In this document: positions 9,180-20,300 of the stretch, piece by piece | How the letters are laid out: every line of letters starts with the position of its first letter | Position numbering within the stretch: position 1 is the first letter of the stretch | Source of the DNA: Trichomonas vaginalis G3 | Taxonomy: Eukaryota > Parabasalia > Trichomonadida > Trichomonadidae | Length of the DNA stretch: 64,000 bases | Assembly: GCF_026262505.1 (NCBI RefSeq) | Contig: NC_067206.1 | Location: 6,042,879-6,106,878, forward strand | Direction of reading: 5' to 3' | Notes under the pieces: generated by a model | Database searches by the model: none | Told to the model about the DNA's origin: nothing | The model's input: only the letters and a program-made list of their open reading frames with translations | Made by a program: the position numbers and the translations under genes

Positions 9180-9783
9180 TTTATTCTCATTAAAATATGA
9201 CTATTGCTGCATATGCGTATGAAACTGACAGAGCTAAACGTTTATATTTTGGTCAATACTCTCTCACACTTACTGACAAATATATTGTTATCAGTGATGG
9301 AAATACCGAGAAATACATAACATGGAAGGACTATGAAAAGTTTGACCCCATTTTAACTCCATGCACTATGCCATTCATTGTAAATGGTGAAGTTGTCATG
9401 AAGAACGACACAACAGTATATAAGTCTGTTCATGAAGCGTTAGAATATATGTTGAATTATAATCCCGAAAGATTTGACCCAAGCACTACACCATGTACAA
9501 TGCCTTTTATTAAGGACGGTGAAATCGTAAGAGTTCCGGATTCAACGGTTTACACAGCTGTTCAAAACAGTTTACAAAACATTTTAGCGAATATCTTTAA
9601 TTCAGAAACTACAGAAATAAAATTACCATATATAACAGATGCTAAAGAAATTAAATCAAAAACAACAACATTATTTACGTCACTTAATGATTTAATGACT
9701 TATATCATTAATATTCCTGCACCAACTACAGCATTTGATCCAAACTCGACGGTTTGCAGTGTACCTTTCATAAAGTCGCAAAC

Positions 9784-9836
9784 GGACTCTTTGAGTCCTG
9801 AAGGTCTTTCAGACCGAAGCGACCAGGGCGAAGCCC
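9784..9836. repeat. Triple GC-rich mini-hairpin inside the fibre gene
   Basis: GGACTC-ttt-GAGTCC, GGTCT-ttc-AGACC and GGGC-gaa-GCCC in 53 bp, each with a three-base loop, in an otherwise AT-rich gene. Read in frame as a hydrophilic insert. Confidence 0.8.
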
Positions 9837-10512
9837 ATGACAGTTCATTAATTACTTTAAGGGATTCAACAGTTAATGAATCATTAAAGGCGTCATTAAT
9901 GAAAATCATTGATTTTAACTCATTCACGAATACATATAATTCATTCATTAATGTTTCATATGCTTCTAAAGAAGGTGAGCCAAAAACTATCGATAAAGCG
10001 GTGTATGAAATAAAAGCATCAACGACGAAATTGAATTCGTTAACTTTTGACGGTGATAGTTTCGTTAATGACATAACATCGGGGAAAACAATTTTAACGA
10101 AAGAATACTTAAAATCTCATGTTAGTGAGTTCGTTGAAATTGAAAAAGAAGGTGGAATTAAGTTCGATCCACTGAATTTCATTTTCAGCTTAGCGAATGC
10201 GGGTGTTAGTTTCGCTGAATGGACAACTATACAGAGTGAAATAAATGCAATATGGACGTTTTTGGGGTCAAAAGCGGGAATGGGTGAGCTTGTAAATGCT
10301 GCAAGAACATTAGGTGAAACAGGAAATTTTGTAGATGGTTTTAAAAGACTTGTTTCAAATGTTTTAACAAACACAAAGAAATTATTTAGATATACCGTAC
10401 ATAACGGACGGATTTTCGAACAGGTAGCAACAAACCCTCCGGTTATGGCTGCGTTGATGATGGTTAGAGATATAAAACCACGTAACGACGGGAACGAAGA
10501 ACATGAACAACA

Positions 10513-10543
10513 GAGCCCAACGGGCTCAGAGCCACATAGTGGC
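10513..10543. repeat. Double GC-rich mini-hairpin inside the fibre gene
   Basis: GAGCCC-aac-GGGCTC followed after three bases by GCCAC-ata-GTGGC. Read in frame (SPTGSEPHSGED). Confidence 0.8.
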
Positions 10544-11616
10544 GAGGATACTGGTCGGGTTATTCAAGACATTAAAAACGTGTATCCTGAAGTTATTGAT
10601 TTATTTAGAGGAGTTAATGATTCAATTTCAAAACATTCTATAACCCTCGATGAAGAGAATAAATTAACAGATTATATATTCGTCATTATTGCAGAACTAA
10701 TGAAGAGAATAAATGAAAAAGGAATTGGTGATATCATTAATGTCAGCGATGTAATGATGAAAAGAAATTTTGACTCATTATTTACAAAACCGAAAACAGA
10801 ATATAGTCTTTATGACGTAATTACCGAATTAATGAAAAAGATTAATGATAATAAGAGTTCTGGCGGAAGAGTTGAATTAGAAGTGAATGATGTTAATAAG
10901 AAATTAGCCGAAAAAGCAGATAAAAACCACGTTCATTATATAACTTCAGACGAACAGATTATAACGGACTACCATGGATATTTAACACGAAGTGATGAAG
11001 CGAAGACAAAAAATGTTAATGAAAGAAGATATAAATACATTCGTGCTAAAGGTTATGACATAAGCTGTACTGTACAGTATGACACGGGTAAAGCACCAGA
11101 AGCATTTAGTTATAACGATGAAATTTATGCCTCTACTTTCTCTGTTAAAGGTGTATTAGTTGAACCAAGATTTACTTTGAGAGTTAAGTCAAAAATAACG
11201 TTTGAAGATGCTATTAAAAGTAAAGCTGACAAAGTTGAACTCGAAGCAATGAACAAAGTTTTGAAATCTCATAAACACAACATCTCCGATATAAATGAAC
11301 TTCAAACTTCTTTAGACAGTAAAGCCGACAAGAACCATACACATAAATCCTTCACTACTGTTAGAGCAGACGACATAATATTGAACTATACCCTTGGTTC
11401 AAGTGCACCTTTAGAGAATCCGAGTACAAGCGTAAAAGATACACTAAACTCCTTAAATAACAAATGTATGAACATTGAAGGTCATGTCAGAAACTTTGAA
11501 ACACATGAACTACCAGCAATGTTAGATAAGAAAGCAGATAAGAACCATACACATGATTTCTTCACAACTGTTGGTATAGAAAGTATTGAAGGAACGGTTG
11601 AAGAAACTGGTGGGGA

Positions 11617-11639
11617 GGGCGGAGCCCCGCCGCACGGGG
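11617..11639. repeat. Overlapping GC-rich mini-hairpins inside the fibre gene
   Basis: GGGC-gga-GCCC overlapping CCCCG-ccgca-CGGGG. Read in frame (GGEGGAPPHGDA). Confidence 0.7.
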
Positions 11640-12746
11640 ATGCATTATATTGTAAACCTCCTAACTTTCCACAAGGTTTAACATCGGATGACGACATAAC
11701 GACGATGAGAAACATTAGATGTAAAGATGTTTATGTCATGAAGGATGAACATAATATTAAATTCACTGCTCAAGATTTATATGATAAGAAAGCTGACAAG
11801 AACCATACACATAAATCCTTCACTACTGTTAGAGCAGACGACATAATATTGAACTTTGACCTTGGTTCAAGTGCACCATTAGAAAATCCAAGTACAAGCG
11901 TAAAAGATACTCTTAACAATTTAGATAAGAGTTGCAGGAATACCGAAGATCATGCCAGAAACTTTGAAGCATATGAACTACCAGCAATGTTAGATAAGAA
12001 AGCTGACAAAACTTATGTGGATGCAGAACTAACAAAGAAATTTTCGAAACCAGATACAATGACATTTACAACAGAAATTATAAATGGTGAACCATCAACT
12101 CCATTTGAATTTGTTAGAGGTCTTCAACCAGATACTTTTGAATTTTTTTGGATAATTCTATTGAACTAACATTACATTATAAAAGTGGAACAAATGCAAC
12201 ATTTCATCCGGGAGATACATTCCAAATGGTATTTAATGACATAAGTTCTTTAGAATATGTTTATAGAGTTATGAGCATATATGATTTAATATATCCTATA
12301 GGAGCTGTTTATACGTCTATGAATCCAATAAATCCAAACACTTTATTTGGTGGTAGATGGTATGAAATAGTTGACAGTTTTCCATTCTACACTAATACGC
12401 AGTCAATGAAGATGGGAGGTTCAAAGAAAATAGGTATTGAAAACCTTCCTTCACATATGCATAGGTTCAGTGGAAGAACATCTGTGGAAGGAAACCATTC
12501 ACATTCAATAACAAAAAGAGGTTATACAAATCTTGCAGCGGGTTCGGATAGACAGGGAATGCATAGATATGATATTTCAACTGACCCAGTATTTAAGCAC
12601 AGGTATTTTCTGTGGAACTGCAGGAAATCATACACATGTTGTAGCTGGTATTACAGACCCAGCAGGTAATGGAAAAGATTATATGCCTCCTTATATAACA
12701 ATGCACGCTTGGATACGAGTTGGTTAAAATCTTTAACTTTACATAA

Positions 12747-13940
12747 ATGAGCTTGAAAGAAGTATTCGAACAACATCCATGGAGGTCATTTAAGAAATTC
12801 AATGAAGCTGCAAAGAGTTGGGGATTTACTAACAGAGCTGAAGTGAAAAGGTTCTTTGACAAAAATGTTGTACATCAAACAAAAATAAACCCTTACGACT
12901 ACTTTTTACCAATTTACTCCAACACTCCTGACGCATACCAATTTGACACTCTCATTCAAAGCAGAAAATGTGGTCATAAACCATTCCTCATCTTCATTAA
13001 TGTTAACACTCGTAAAGCATATGCATATCCAATGAAAAATAAAGGAACTCGTGAAGTGTTAAGAGTTTTACAAAAGTTTGTAGCAGAACATAGCCCAAGT
13101 ACTTTAACATCAGACCAAGACAGTGCATACCTCAGCAATGAAATCACAGATTTTCTCATTAAGCATAACATAACTCACTACACTACTGAAGACCATAACC
13201 ATAACATACTCGGTATCATTAACCGCTTCATAAGAACGCTCAGAGATTTAAATCAAGAGCGAGACTTTACCGAAGAAACAATGAAACATTTCATCGAAGT
13301 TTACAATTCCTCAACACATTCTACAACAGGACATACACCAAATTCAATGACACAACAACAAGAAGAAAAGTATATACAAAAGAAACGAAGCCAAACACAA
13401 AATATCAGAAATTCAACACAATTTACCCTCATTCCTGGTACAAAAGTTCGTGTAGTTCTTGACGACAAACCGTTGACAAAGAAACGTTTAAGGTTAAGTA
13501 GAAACTATTATATCGTAGACTCTACACAAGGTAATGGATATCTTATAAAAGCTGCTGACGACTCCATAGCATTTTACCCTCGACATAAATTAGTTGAAAG
13601 TAGTAATGGCAAACTTGCTGAAACCATTGACGAAGCAAAGCGAGGAGTGGTTATTGAAATACTTGACTACAACATAAACGATGACACTTATAAAGTAAGA
13701 TATGAAGGAGGCGTTGAAGATGTTATACCATCTAAGAACTTGAGAGAATCTAAACCAACTCATCTGGGACCATTAGAGCGGGAGTACTGGAAAGATAAAA
13801 ACATGCCAGAAAGAATAAGAAATTCTTCTAAACTTTTTTCATTAGATGTAAAATCAGACATGAATGAGAACAGTCATGATATCATTAATGGTACCATTTA
13901 TTTTTGTCATAAATTTACACCAAAAATAATGTTTAGGTGA
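12747..13940 (+). CDS. Retroviral-type (c-)integrase of the inner Maverick (397 aa)
   Basis: RNase H-fold integrase that inserts the element and makes the 5-bp target duplication. Seen: first Asp in YQFDTLIQS, second Asp in LTSDQDSAY, then exactly 35 residues later the segment LGIINRFIRTLRD, where the position expected to be the catalytic Glu is Asn. The C-terminal part has an SH3/chromo-like barrel (VIEILDYNINDDTYKVRYEG). The ORF is intact and starts 20 bp after the fibre gene. Length is typical for the family. If the Asn is real, the enzyme may be inactive unless another acidic residue serves. Confidence 0.88.
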   Translation: MSLKEVFEQHPWRSFKKFNEAAKSWGFTNRAEVKRFFDKNVVHQTKINPYDYFLPIYSNTPDAYQFDTLIQSRKCGHKPFLIFINVNTRKAYAYPMKNKGTREVLRVLQKFVAEHSPSTLTSDQDSAYLSNEITDFLIKHNITHYTTEDHNHNILGIINRFIRTLRDLNQERDFTEETMKHFIEVYNSSTHSTTGHTPNSMTQQQEEKYIQKKRSQTQNIRNSTQFTLIPGTKVRVVLDDKPLTKKRLRLSRNYYIVDSTQGNGYLIKAADDSIAFYPRHKLVESSNGKLAETIDEAKRGVVIEILDYNINDDTYKVRYEGGVEDVIPSKNLRESKPTHLGPLEREYWKDKNMPERIRNSSKLFSLDVKSDMNENSHDIINGTIYFCHKFTPKIMFR

Positions 13941-13981
13941 AGAGGTGAGATGTCACCCGTTTTTTCACCTGTTTTCTCACC
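13933..13981 (+). repeat. GGTGA box, copy 2 (forward)
   Basis: TTAGGTGAAGAGGTGAGATG then TCACCC and two more TCACC units after T-rich spacers. It sits right at the end of the integrase gene and opens the accessory zone. Its reverse partner at the same nesting level is probably 16108. Confidence 0.85.
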
Positions 13982-14065
13982 TCATGAATTTTCATGATTT
14001 CATCGTAGAAAACTCATGAAAACAATTTATTTTTAAAACAATATATTTTTTTTATTTTATTTGAA

Positions 14066-14648
14066 ATGTACGCTGAGTTTGTTGGAGAAGACCGTTGGGA
14101 AACTTGTTTGTTAGATGAGAAATATGAAATTCACTGTTGTGAGTCATTTGAAGTCAGAAACAAAAAGACAAAAAGAGTTTTAAGCGAATGGGAGCGAAAT
14201 GACGGATATGCTGATATGAAGATGGGTGGAAACACTATCTTAAACATGTTGTCATTGCAACTCATTTTATACTGAATCCTAACAATTTACCTTTTGTAGA
14301 CCATATAAACCATATAAGAAACGACAATAGACTTGAAAACTTACGTTGGGTCACTTATTCTGAAAACAATAAGAACAAAGGCAAATTTGGAGATATTATA
14401 TTCGAATTTGTCGACGAACTAGAAGATGAAACAATTGAAATTACAGACTATGGCAAGCATACGTTTGAGTTTTACTACTATAGCGAAGAACAAGACTCTT
14501 TCTACTTTTATACCGGCGTAAACTATAGGAAATTACAAGTATATTTACTAAGGCGGGCTATGCTTATGTAAACACTAGAGATACAGATGGAAAATACGTT
14601 CGAATACTTCTTAACAAATTCAAGAAGCTATATGGCATACCATTTTAA
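14066..14648 (+). pseudogene. NUMOD4-HNH homing endonuclease (frameshifted)
   Basis: The N-terminal part matches the NUMOD4 pattern (YEIHCCESFEVRNKKTKRVL, then GYADMKMGG). After a frame change near 14245 the HNH core follows: NPNNLPFVDHINHIRNDN then LENLRWVTYSENN, the HNH_3 signature. A second frame change near 14550 precedes the final GKYVRILLNKFKKLYGIPF and stop at 14648. Such enzymes cut DNA at specific sites and spread by repair. It sits between GGTGA boxes 2 and 3, alone in its cassette. Now probably inactive. Confidence 0.85.
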
Positions 14649-14823
14649 AACAATATATTTTTACATATATTAAATGCTTCAGGTTGAAAGAATACGGTGG
14701 AGCCAAAAGTGGCTCGACCTCAAAACAAACATTTTATGAGCTTACAAAGGGTGTTATGAATGAATTCAGCAACATACATCCTGACCTCGTTCATTTTGTT
14801 GCTAAATTCAATAAAAATAATGT
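14649..14823 (+). other. Short coding remnant with hairpin
   Basis: A 60-codon open frame without a clear ATG reads on to the stop beside GGTGA box 3 (FYELTKGVMNEFSNIHPDL visible) and contains GAGCCA-aaag-TGGCTC at 14700-14715. Its 3' part (GTTGCTAAATTCAATAAAAA) recurs inverted near 15978-16000, so the tail belongs to the cassette-end repeat. Function unknown. Confidence 0.35.
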
Positions 14824-14872
14824 TTAGGTGAAGAGGTGAGATGTCACCTGTTTTTTCACCTCTTTTTTCACC
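14824..14872 (+). repeat. GGTGA box, copy 3 (forward)
   Basis: TTAGGTGAAGAGGTGAGATG, TCACCTG, then two TTTTTTCACC units. With the 35 bp before it, it forms an inverted pair with 15928-16003, enclosing exactly one gene. Confidence 0.85.
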
Positions 14873-14953
14873 TCTTGAATTTTCATGAATTTTCCCGAAA
14901 TAAAAAATAAAGTTAGTTTTATTTTTTTTATTTTTTTATTTTGTATAAAAGAT

Positions 14954-15918
14954 ATGATTTCAACAATCGGCACAACAACAATTCAAGCCGCGAACGGCGG
15001 GACTCTGTCCACAACAACAGCACCAAACTCGTTAGTCATGAATCCTACGTCAATGTTAGTAGAGATGAAAAACTTCATTCCTTCTTCATATACTTTTGAA
15101 ACAAAAATCCAGAAGATAAAGCAAGAACTTTTAACAAGTAATTTAGACTGTAGTGCGAAAGATGAAACAAATGAACAGTATCTTTATGAAATGCAGGACA
15201 TTATTGACCATTTGCCTAAACTACCTGAAATCCAACAACAAAAACTCACTATTCCTGAATTCGACGAAATTGAAGTGAAACCAACTGACTCAGTAGAAAT
15301 AAAGAAGTTCATACGTAAAGTAAATTATGAATTCCTTGGTTTTCATTGCAACCATAAGGTTATGGACAAAGATTGCGACATGGTATATAAAAACATTTCT
15401 GACATATATAAATCTGAGGAGTTTAAGACCTACGATAACTTTGTTTCATTAGTTGCTGAATGTGTTTGGGAAATAAGAGATAAAGATAGAAGAGGTAAGG
15501 TATGGAATGAACAGATAAGACCCGCTATGTTTGAGATGAAGAAAACCATTGACGCCTTAGTTGTTTAGCAGGTAAGGTTTCAGAATATAACGCAAAGTTG
15601 AACCCACAATGTTCTAAATGTAAAGCAGCAATGAGGAAATATAACTACTCAGTCAAAGAGATAGAAAGAATGAGAAACGACTATGCAGACTTAAAGAAAG
15701 AAGCAGAAAAGCCAGCAGAAGATAAAATGAACATGTTAGAATTTCTGAACAAAAACTATCCAACAGCAGAAGATTTCCTTCTATCTGACGTCAAGAAGAA
15801 GTATAAAGAAACCTTCGGTATTGTTAAAACTTTTGACATACTGACAGAAGAAATAGAAGCTACGAAATTGTTTAGGATTTCAAATATACATCGTACAATT
15901 CATGTGAAACGCTTGTGA
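14954..15918 (+). pseudogene. Accessory cassette protein, zinc/coiled-coil C-terminus (frameshifted)
   Basis: The start is placed at ATG 14954 (MISTIGTTTIQAANGG), preceded by the same tract AAATAAAGTTAGTTTTATTT found before the KilA-N and primase genes. The first frame ends at 15568. A second frame, readable from about 15569, continues with EYNAKL, a CSKCKAAM pair and coiled coil KEIERMRNDYADLKKEAEK, and ends at 15918, so one gene of about 320 codons with one frameshift is likely. A double hairpin (GCCG-cgaa-CGGC, GGAC-tct-GTCC) lies at 14987-15010. It is the only gene between GGTGA boxes 3 and 4. No family is recognised; a KilA-associated C-terminal domain is possible but unproven. Confidence 0.55.
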
Positions 15919-15927
15919 AAAAACTGG

Positions 15928-15976
15928 GGTGAAAAAAGAGGTGAAAAAACGGGTGACATCTCACCTCTTCACCTAA
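15928..15976 (-). repeat. GGTGA box, copy 4 (reverse)
   Basis: GGTGAAAAAAGAGGTGAAAA, then GGGTGACATCTCACCTCTTC and ACCTAA: reverse complement of the forward boxes. The sequence beyond (ATTATTTTTACTGAATTTAG) mirrors that before box 3. Confidence 0.85.
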
Positions 15977-16107
15977 ACATTATTTTTACTGAATTTAGCA
16001 ACAAAATTCTGAGTAAAATAATTTTTAGGGCTTGTGTCAAACCGTTGAGTTTTCACAAAATTTAAAAAAATAACGTTTACCATGTGAAACGTTTATAAAA
16101 TAACTAG

Positions 16108-16156
16108 GGTGAGAAAACAGGTGAAAAAACAGGTGAGATGTCACCTCTTCACCTAA
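16108..16156 (-). repeat. GGTGA box, copy 5 (reverse)
   Basis: Same structure as copy 4. The 25 bp before it (CATGTGAAACGTTTATAAAA) repeats the 25 bp before copy 4 (CATGTGAAACGCTTGTGAAA), so a larger segment was duplicated. It closes the HNH + accessory zone opened by copy 2. Confidence 0.85.
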
Positions 16157-16262
16157 ATTATATTTTAGGTCAAAGCTTCCACGAGAGAAAAGATTCCTCA
16201 TTCGCTAAGGATTCCAAAAATGAAAAAATCATTGATTTCGGCTGAGAAAAAACAGCAAAACC

Positions 16263-16330
16263 CTTCTTCCACGGGAACAAAGAAATAAAGAAGAAATAAA
16301 GTAAATTTTTTATTTATTCCCGTGGAAGAT
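16263..16330. repeat. Inverted repeat CTTCCACGGGAA / TTCCCGTGGAAG
   Basis: CTTCTTCCACGGGAA and TTCCCGTGGAAGA flank a 40-bp AT-rich spacer, just beside the tRNA-like sequence. Confidence 0.6.
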
Positions 16331-16394
16331 AGAGCACTTTTATGACACTTTTTATTCACGACAAACAAGACAAATAAAGAAAATAAGAAAATAC

Positions 16395-16467
16395 GGCGCT
16401 GTCGCGGTTCGAACCACAGACCCTGACCCCTCCATAACACCACCTTAGACCACTGTGCTACGTAGCC
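16395..16467 (-). tRNA. tRNA-like sequence, degenerate (possible tRNA pseudogene)
   Basis: On the minus strand a 73-nt stretch has a perfect A-box match (TAGCACAGTGG) and a B-box match (GGTTCGAACC) about 45 nt apart, the spacing of a real tRNA. Acceptor pairing is only about 4 of 7, T-stem pairing is poor, and no clean anticodon arm can be drawn. It may be a decayed tRNA, a tRNA-derived Pol III promoter or chance. It is one of few GC-rich spots in the accessory zone. Confidence 0.35.
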
Positions 16468-16704
16468 TGTCGACATAAGATTTTATAAATTGCATATTTG
16501 ACGTAAATTTATTTCCATCTAGCTTCCCACCGCATAAGATATTCATACGTGTTTGAAGTAGATGAGATAGATAAAGCTATAAAATTATTTGACGAAGTTG
16601 CTGAAAAATACATGTAAAGCGTTTATTTTTGGTCTTTTGTGAAAGTCAGGAAATAACGCTAATTTTATTTTATTTATTTTTTTATCCTGTATGTAAAGAC
16701 AGAT
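16468..16704 (+). other. Coding remnant and AT-rich promoter tract
   Basis: An open tail ending at 16617 (VFEVDEIDKAIKLFDEVAEK visible) has no start and looks like the 3' end of a lost gene. It is followed by AACGCTAATTTTATTTTATT-type sequence, the promoter tract of the next gene. Confidence 0.4.
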
Positions 16705-17320
16705 ATGTCAACAACAGAGAACACAACAACTGCTATCGTTCATGAAGCCATAAATGAAGAATACGAGTACATACAATATAACAAACAGTTACGTCTCATT
16801 CGTTCAGTCAAAGATGACATGTACCAAATGCAAAGTATAATGAATGCTCTTCGTTCTACAAAGCAAGCATATCATTGGTTTGAAAACCAACAGACAAAAG
16901 AACTTTTAGAAGAATTTCCTCATATGATTGCTTCCCTCGGAAAACCGAGGGAAGAGATTCCGTACGAAAAATCGCAAGAATTTGGCTCCTGGTTTGAAAG
17001 GTTATTATGTTCATAGACTTTTAGTAAATGCTGTAGCAATGTGGGCTTCACCTCGTTATGCTTGTTATATTTTCATGATGTTAGATGAACTATATAAAGC
17101 AGAACGTGGAGAGATGGAAAAGAAACTTCAAGCAAAAGATGAAGTCATTGAATCCAAAGACAAAAGCATACAGAAAAGAATACCACGTTCAGTACCAAAA
17201 GGAAAGGAAAAGAGTTATAAGTATATGATTTACGCTGAAGAGATGGAAAATGAAGAAGACAGAGATATGGTTATGTTGCATTTATTGAATGAACTAAATA
17301 TATTTTATGTCTGTAATTAA
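16705..17320 (+). pseudogene. KilA-N-like protein (frameshifted)
   Basis: The N-terminal frame (16705-17016) and the overlapping second frame (to 17320) form one gene with a frame change near 16970. The second frame has GLKGYYVHRLLVNAVAMWAS then PRYACYIFMMLDEL, the C-terminal KilA-N signature, also seen as YIAMWASPKYCIAV in the 34371 gene. KilA-N is a DNA-binding domain of large DNA viruses and phages. A coiled tail (MEKKLQAKDEVIESKDKS) follows. A perfect hairpin CTTCCCTCGG-aaaa-CCGAGGGAAG lies at 16931-16954 in frame. It stands directly before the left iteron array of the primase cassette. Confidence 0.7.
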
Positions 17321-17393
17321 TTAGGTAATGAAGTAGTGGATGAACTGCAGAAATATGTGTTATCGTTAATGTTTACGTCATGGTTTCAGGTTA

Positions 17394-17630
17394 GGCAGTT
17401 ATGACTTATTTTTGAAGAACTAAAGGTGTCACTATGTCACTCAGTGTCACTCGGTTATTTAACTTCTCTGAAAAAATGAGACAACATGACATTTTGACAA
17501 CATAGTGGGAAATGAGGAAGGCAGTTATGACTTATTTTTGAAGAACTAAAGGTGTCACTATGTCACTCAGTGTCACTCGGTTATTTAACTTCTCTGAAAA
17601 AATGAGACAACATGACATTTTGACAACATT
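17394..17630 (+). repeat. Iteron array left of the inner primase gene (2 units, 126-bp period)
   Basis: Each unit has the arm TTTTTGAAGAACTAAAGG, a core of three about 9-bp iterons (GTGTCACTA, TGTCACTCA, GTGTCACTC), then a second arm (CTCTGAAAAAATGAGACAAC and ATGACATTTTGACAACA). The inverted counterpart lies at 20068-20300. Confidence 0.9.
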
Positions 17631-17701
17631 TACGAAAATATGATGCAGTCCAAAAATAAAGTTAGTTTTAAAATTATTTTTATTTTTTTATTTCTATATA
17701 A

Positions 17702-20034
17702 ATGACAGCAACAAACAACAGCAACAACAACAGCAACAACAACAGCAACTTGATCATTTCTGATGAAAAAGTTATTGATTCATTAGTTGAGGAATTAGTT
17801 GTGGCAGAAACTAAAGCCCTCAACGAAAGAATTGGTGAAAACAAGATTGATTTACATAACTACCTCAAACATGATGGAGGAAGAGGAAGGAAAACTGGTG
17901 TGGCTTTATTAGTAAATAAAATTTCAAATTTAACGATTATAGATGTTGATATCAATAAATCATACAATGATGAACTTAAAAAACAGTTAGAAAAGATATT
18001 TTATCAAAACTTTCGGATAAAGATGTTATCGTTAAAACCGCTTCAGGAGGTCTTCACATTTATTGCAACACTAATTTCTTCTATGCAGTTTCGAACAGAA
18101 TGATTAAATGTTATTCCTGCAATGATTATGATATTGATATCATGACTTCTATTGATGATTCAAAGCGTTCTTTAGTGGTTATGGCTGATTCAAGAGTTCG
18201 CAAGAATGCAACAGAACCAATCAAAACATACTCATTCATTCGTGGAAGTTATGATTCAACATTAACTAGAACAGTGAATGATATATTAAATGATTTGAAT
18301 ATTAAGGTAAGAGTTGAACAGAAGAACGAAGAAATAAAGACTATCATGAATGAAAACAAAGATGTAAACATTGACGATAAACTTGCCCAGAGCATAGTCG
18401 ATGGTATTAGTGATTTTGAAGTACATAATGACGGTGGAAACATGAATTTAGAAAAAGAAATAACATTATTCACACTGTTTCAAGCTATTAATTCGTTACC
18501 TAATCATTTGATTAATGAAGCATACGATAACGTTTATAACTTCTGCAATTTAACAGAAAATGCAAAAAGTAATTTTGAAAAAGCACGTAGTAGATATGCA
18601 CATTTAATGACTTCTCCATTTGTTTTGGTGAAGATTCTAAAACTATATCAAAAGGAATATTATGATGAATATGTTTTACCTTTATTACGTAAGCCAAAAA
18701 TAACATTTGATATCAAACTTGATGACTTGTTTTTGATAACAGATATTAGACGCAAGGCTGAAAATCATCAGTATAAAAACAGTTCTGAAGTAATTGAGGA
18801 TTTATCACGTGTAATTCGTTTTGTAGATTGTGGAAACAAATATTTCATTCAGAAAGATTACAACATACACGACAAAATGAATCAAATATCATTTGTTCTT
18901 CAGTCAAACATGAAAGAGTCACTTAAAATGATTAAATTATTTAAAGAAGAAGGTAAAACAATAACAGCATGGGATGTACTACTAAATCAATTGTCTTCAT
19001 TAACCGTTAAGGGTGTTTGCTTTAAATCTGATTCTCCAGATGTTTTCTCAACGTTTCAAGGTTATAAATACAACATTCTCGAAAAACCAGATTACTCAAA
19101 AATTGAGATGTTTATGAATTTCATTAAAGAAGCCATTTGTGATAATAACGATGAAGTGTATAAATACCTTCTCGGCTGGATTGCATCAATGATTCAACAT
19201 CCTGGAATCAAGAATGAAACAGCAATTATTTTGAAAGGACTTCAGGGAACAGGTAAAAACAGATTTACAGATATTATTTCTGAACTTCTCGCTGGTTATT
19301 CATGTAAAAACATTACTGAAATAGGTGAGCTAACGGGTAATTTCAACTCAGTTGTTGAAAATAAAATGTTTCTTGTACTTAATGAACTCAAGAATGTTGG
19401 TGAAGATAGACTCGCAAACTTCAACGCTTTGAAATCAATTATTACGGATAATGAGATTAGAATTAATGAAAAGAATCAACCCAGAAGAACAGCACAGAAC
19501 GTTGCAAACTTCATTTTCGTAACTAATAACGTCTACCCTGTCAAAATTGAAGTTGGAGACAGAAGATACGTAGTTTTAAGGGTTAATGGTAAATTTAAGG
19601 GTCAATTTGATTACTTCAAGAATTTAATGGATTCATGCACTAAGGAATTTTATGATAATTTACTGACGTATTTCCTCAATTACGACCTTTCATCATTTAA
19701 TGTACGAATCATACCGATGACTGAAGCCAAACAAGATTTAATAGAATTATCAACAAATCCTTTAGATGTATGGATAAATACACATTATGATGAATTGTGT
19801 GCAGGTATGACATGTAAAAATGCTCTATTCTGCAAACCATCAGACATGAAAGACAAAAACTTTCAAATGAGTATTAAGGATAAATGTGATAAGAAACAGA
19901 GAAGAATAGATGGTAAACAGACATGGTATTATGTTTTGAAAGAAGAAATGAAAGGATTATATAAACAGGTTGAACCAAACGATAATGAGGAATCATTTAC
20001 TGACGATGAAATACCTGTAAATGAAGCTTTATAA
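17702..20034 (+). pseudogene. AEP primase-D5/SF3 helicase (inner copy, one frameshift)
   Basis: Replicative primase-helicase. The N-terminal prim-pol part shows LTIIDVDIN (catalytic Asp pair). The SGGLHIYCN motif is readable only after a frame change near 17977, where a base present in the other copy is missing. A D5_N-like middle follows, then the SF3 helicase: Walker A LKGLQGTGKNRF near residue 400, acidic B-motif region KMFLVLNELKN, sensor FIFVTNN, and GDRRYVVLRV. About 775 codons. It starts with an Asn/Ser repeat right after the tract AAATAAAGTTAGTTTTAAAA. It stands alone between inverted iteron arrays. About 97% alike to 35722-38033, which carries different lesions. Confidence 0.9.
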
Positions 20035-20067
20035 AGTATGACTGGAATTTATTTTTGCATTAATCCT

Positions 20068-20300
20068 GTTGTGATGTCAAAATGTCATGTTGTCTCATTT
20101 TTTCAGAGAAGTTAAATAACCGAGTGACACTGAGTGACGTAGTGACACCTTCAGTTCTTCAAAAATAATTAATTATCGAATAACCCACTATGTTGTCAAA
20201 ATGTCATGTTGTCTCATTTTTTCAGAGAAGTTAAATAACCGAGTGACACTGAGTGACGTAGTGACACCTTCAGTTCTTCAAAAATAAGTCATAACTACCT
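20068..20300 (-). repeat. Iteron array right of the inner primase gene (2 inverted units)
   Basis: Reverse complement of the 17394 array, with GTTCTTCAAAAA and TGTTGTCAAAATGTCATG arms and the core GAGTGACAC/GAGTGACGT/AGTGACACC. Its outer unit runs into the 3' end of the 20270 gene, supplying that gene's last codons. Confidence 0.88.

Larger units (their letters stand above)
9197..12727 (+). pseudogene. Fibre protein with repeated KADKNHTH shaft and phage tail-collar C-terminus
   Basis: Main frame of 990 aa, then two frame changes (at a T7 run near 12147 and near 12595) before the natural end at 12727, total about 1175 codons. The shaft has recurrent SKADKNHTH / KADKVELEAM units, and a duplicated block of about 45 aa (near 11330 and 11800) with FTTVRADDIILN and SSAPLENPSTSVKDTLN. 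The C-terminus carries the tail-collar pattern LIYPIGAVYTSMNPINPNTL, GGRWYEIV, a GGSKKI stretch, NLPSHMHR and a final DYMPPYITMHAWIR, as in phage tail fibres and in the outer copy at 33600-34037. It would form trimeric host-contact fibres. Three clusters of in-frame GC-rich mini-hairpins interrupt it. Confidence 0.8.

Noticed and set aside
9700-10374. Minus-strand ORFs inside the fibre gene
   Set aside because: Antisense of the well-supported 990-codon frame.
14885-14953. Extension of the accessory protein by 23 residues (FIFFIFLF) and the like at 34302-34370
   Set aside because: The same promoter tract precedes both genes; the hydrophobic residues come from reading through T-rich promoter DNA, not from a signal peptide.
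16198-16476. 92-aa minus-strand ORF
   Set aside because: It is read across the tRNA-like sequence and an inverted repeat; no coding features.
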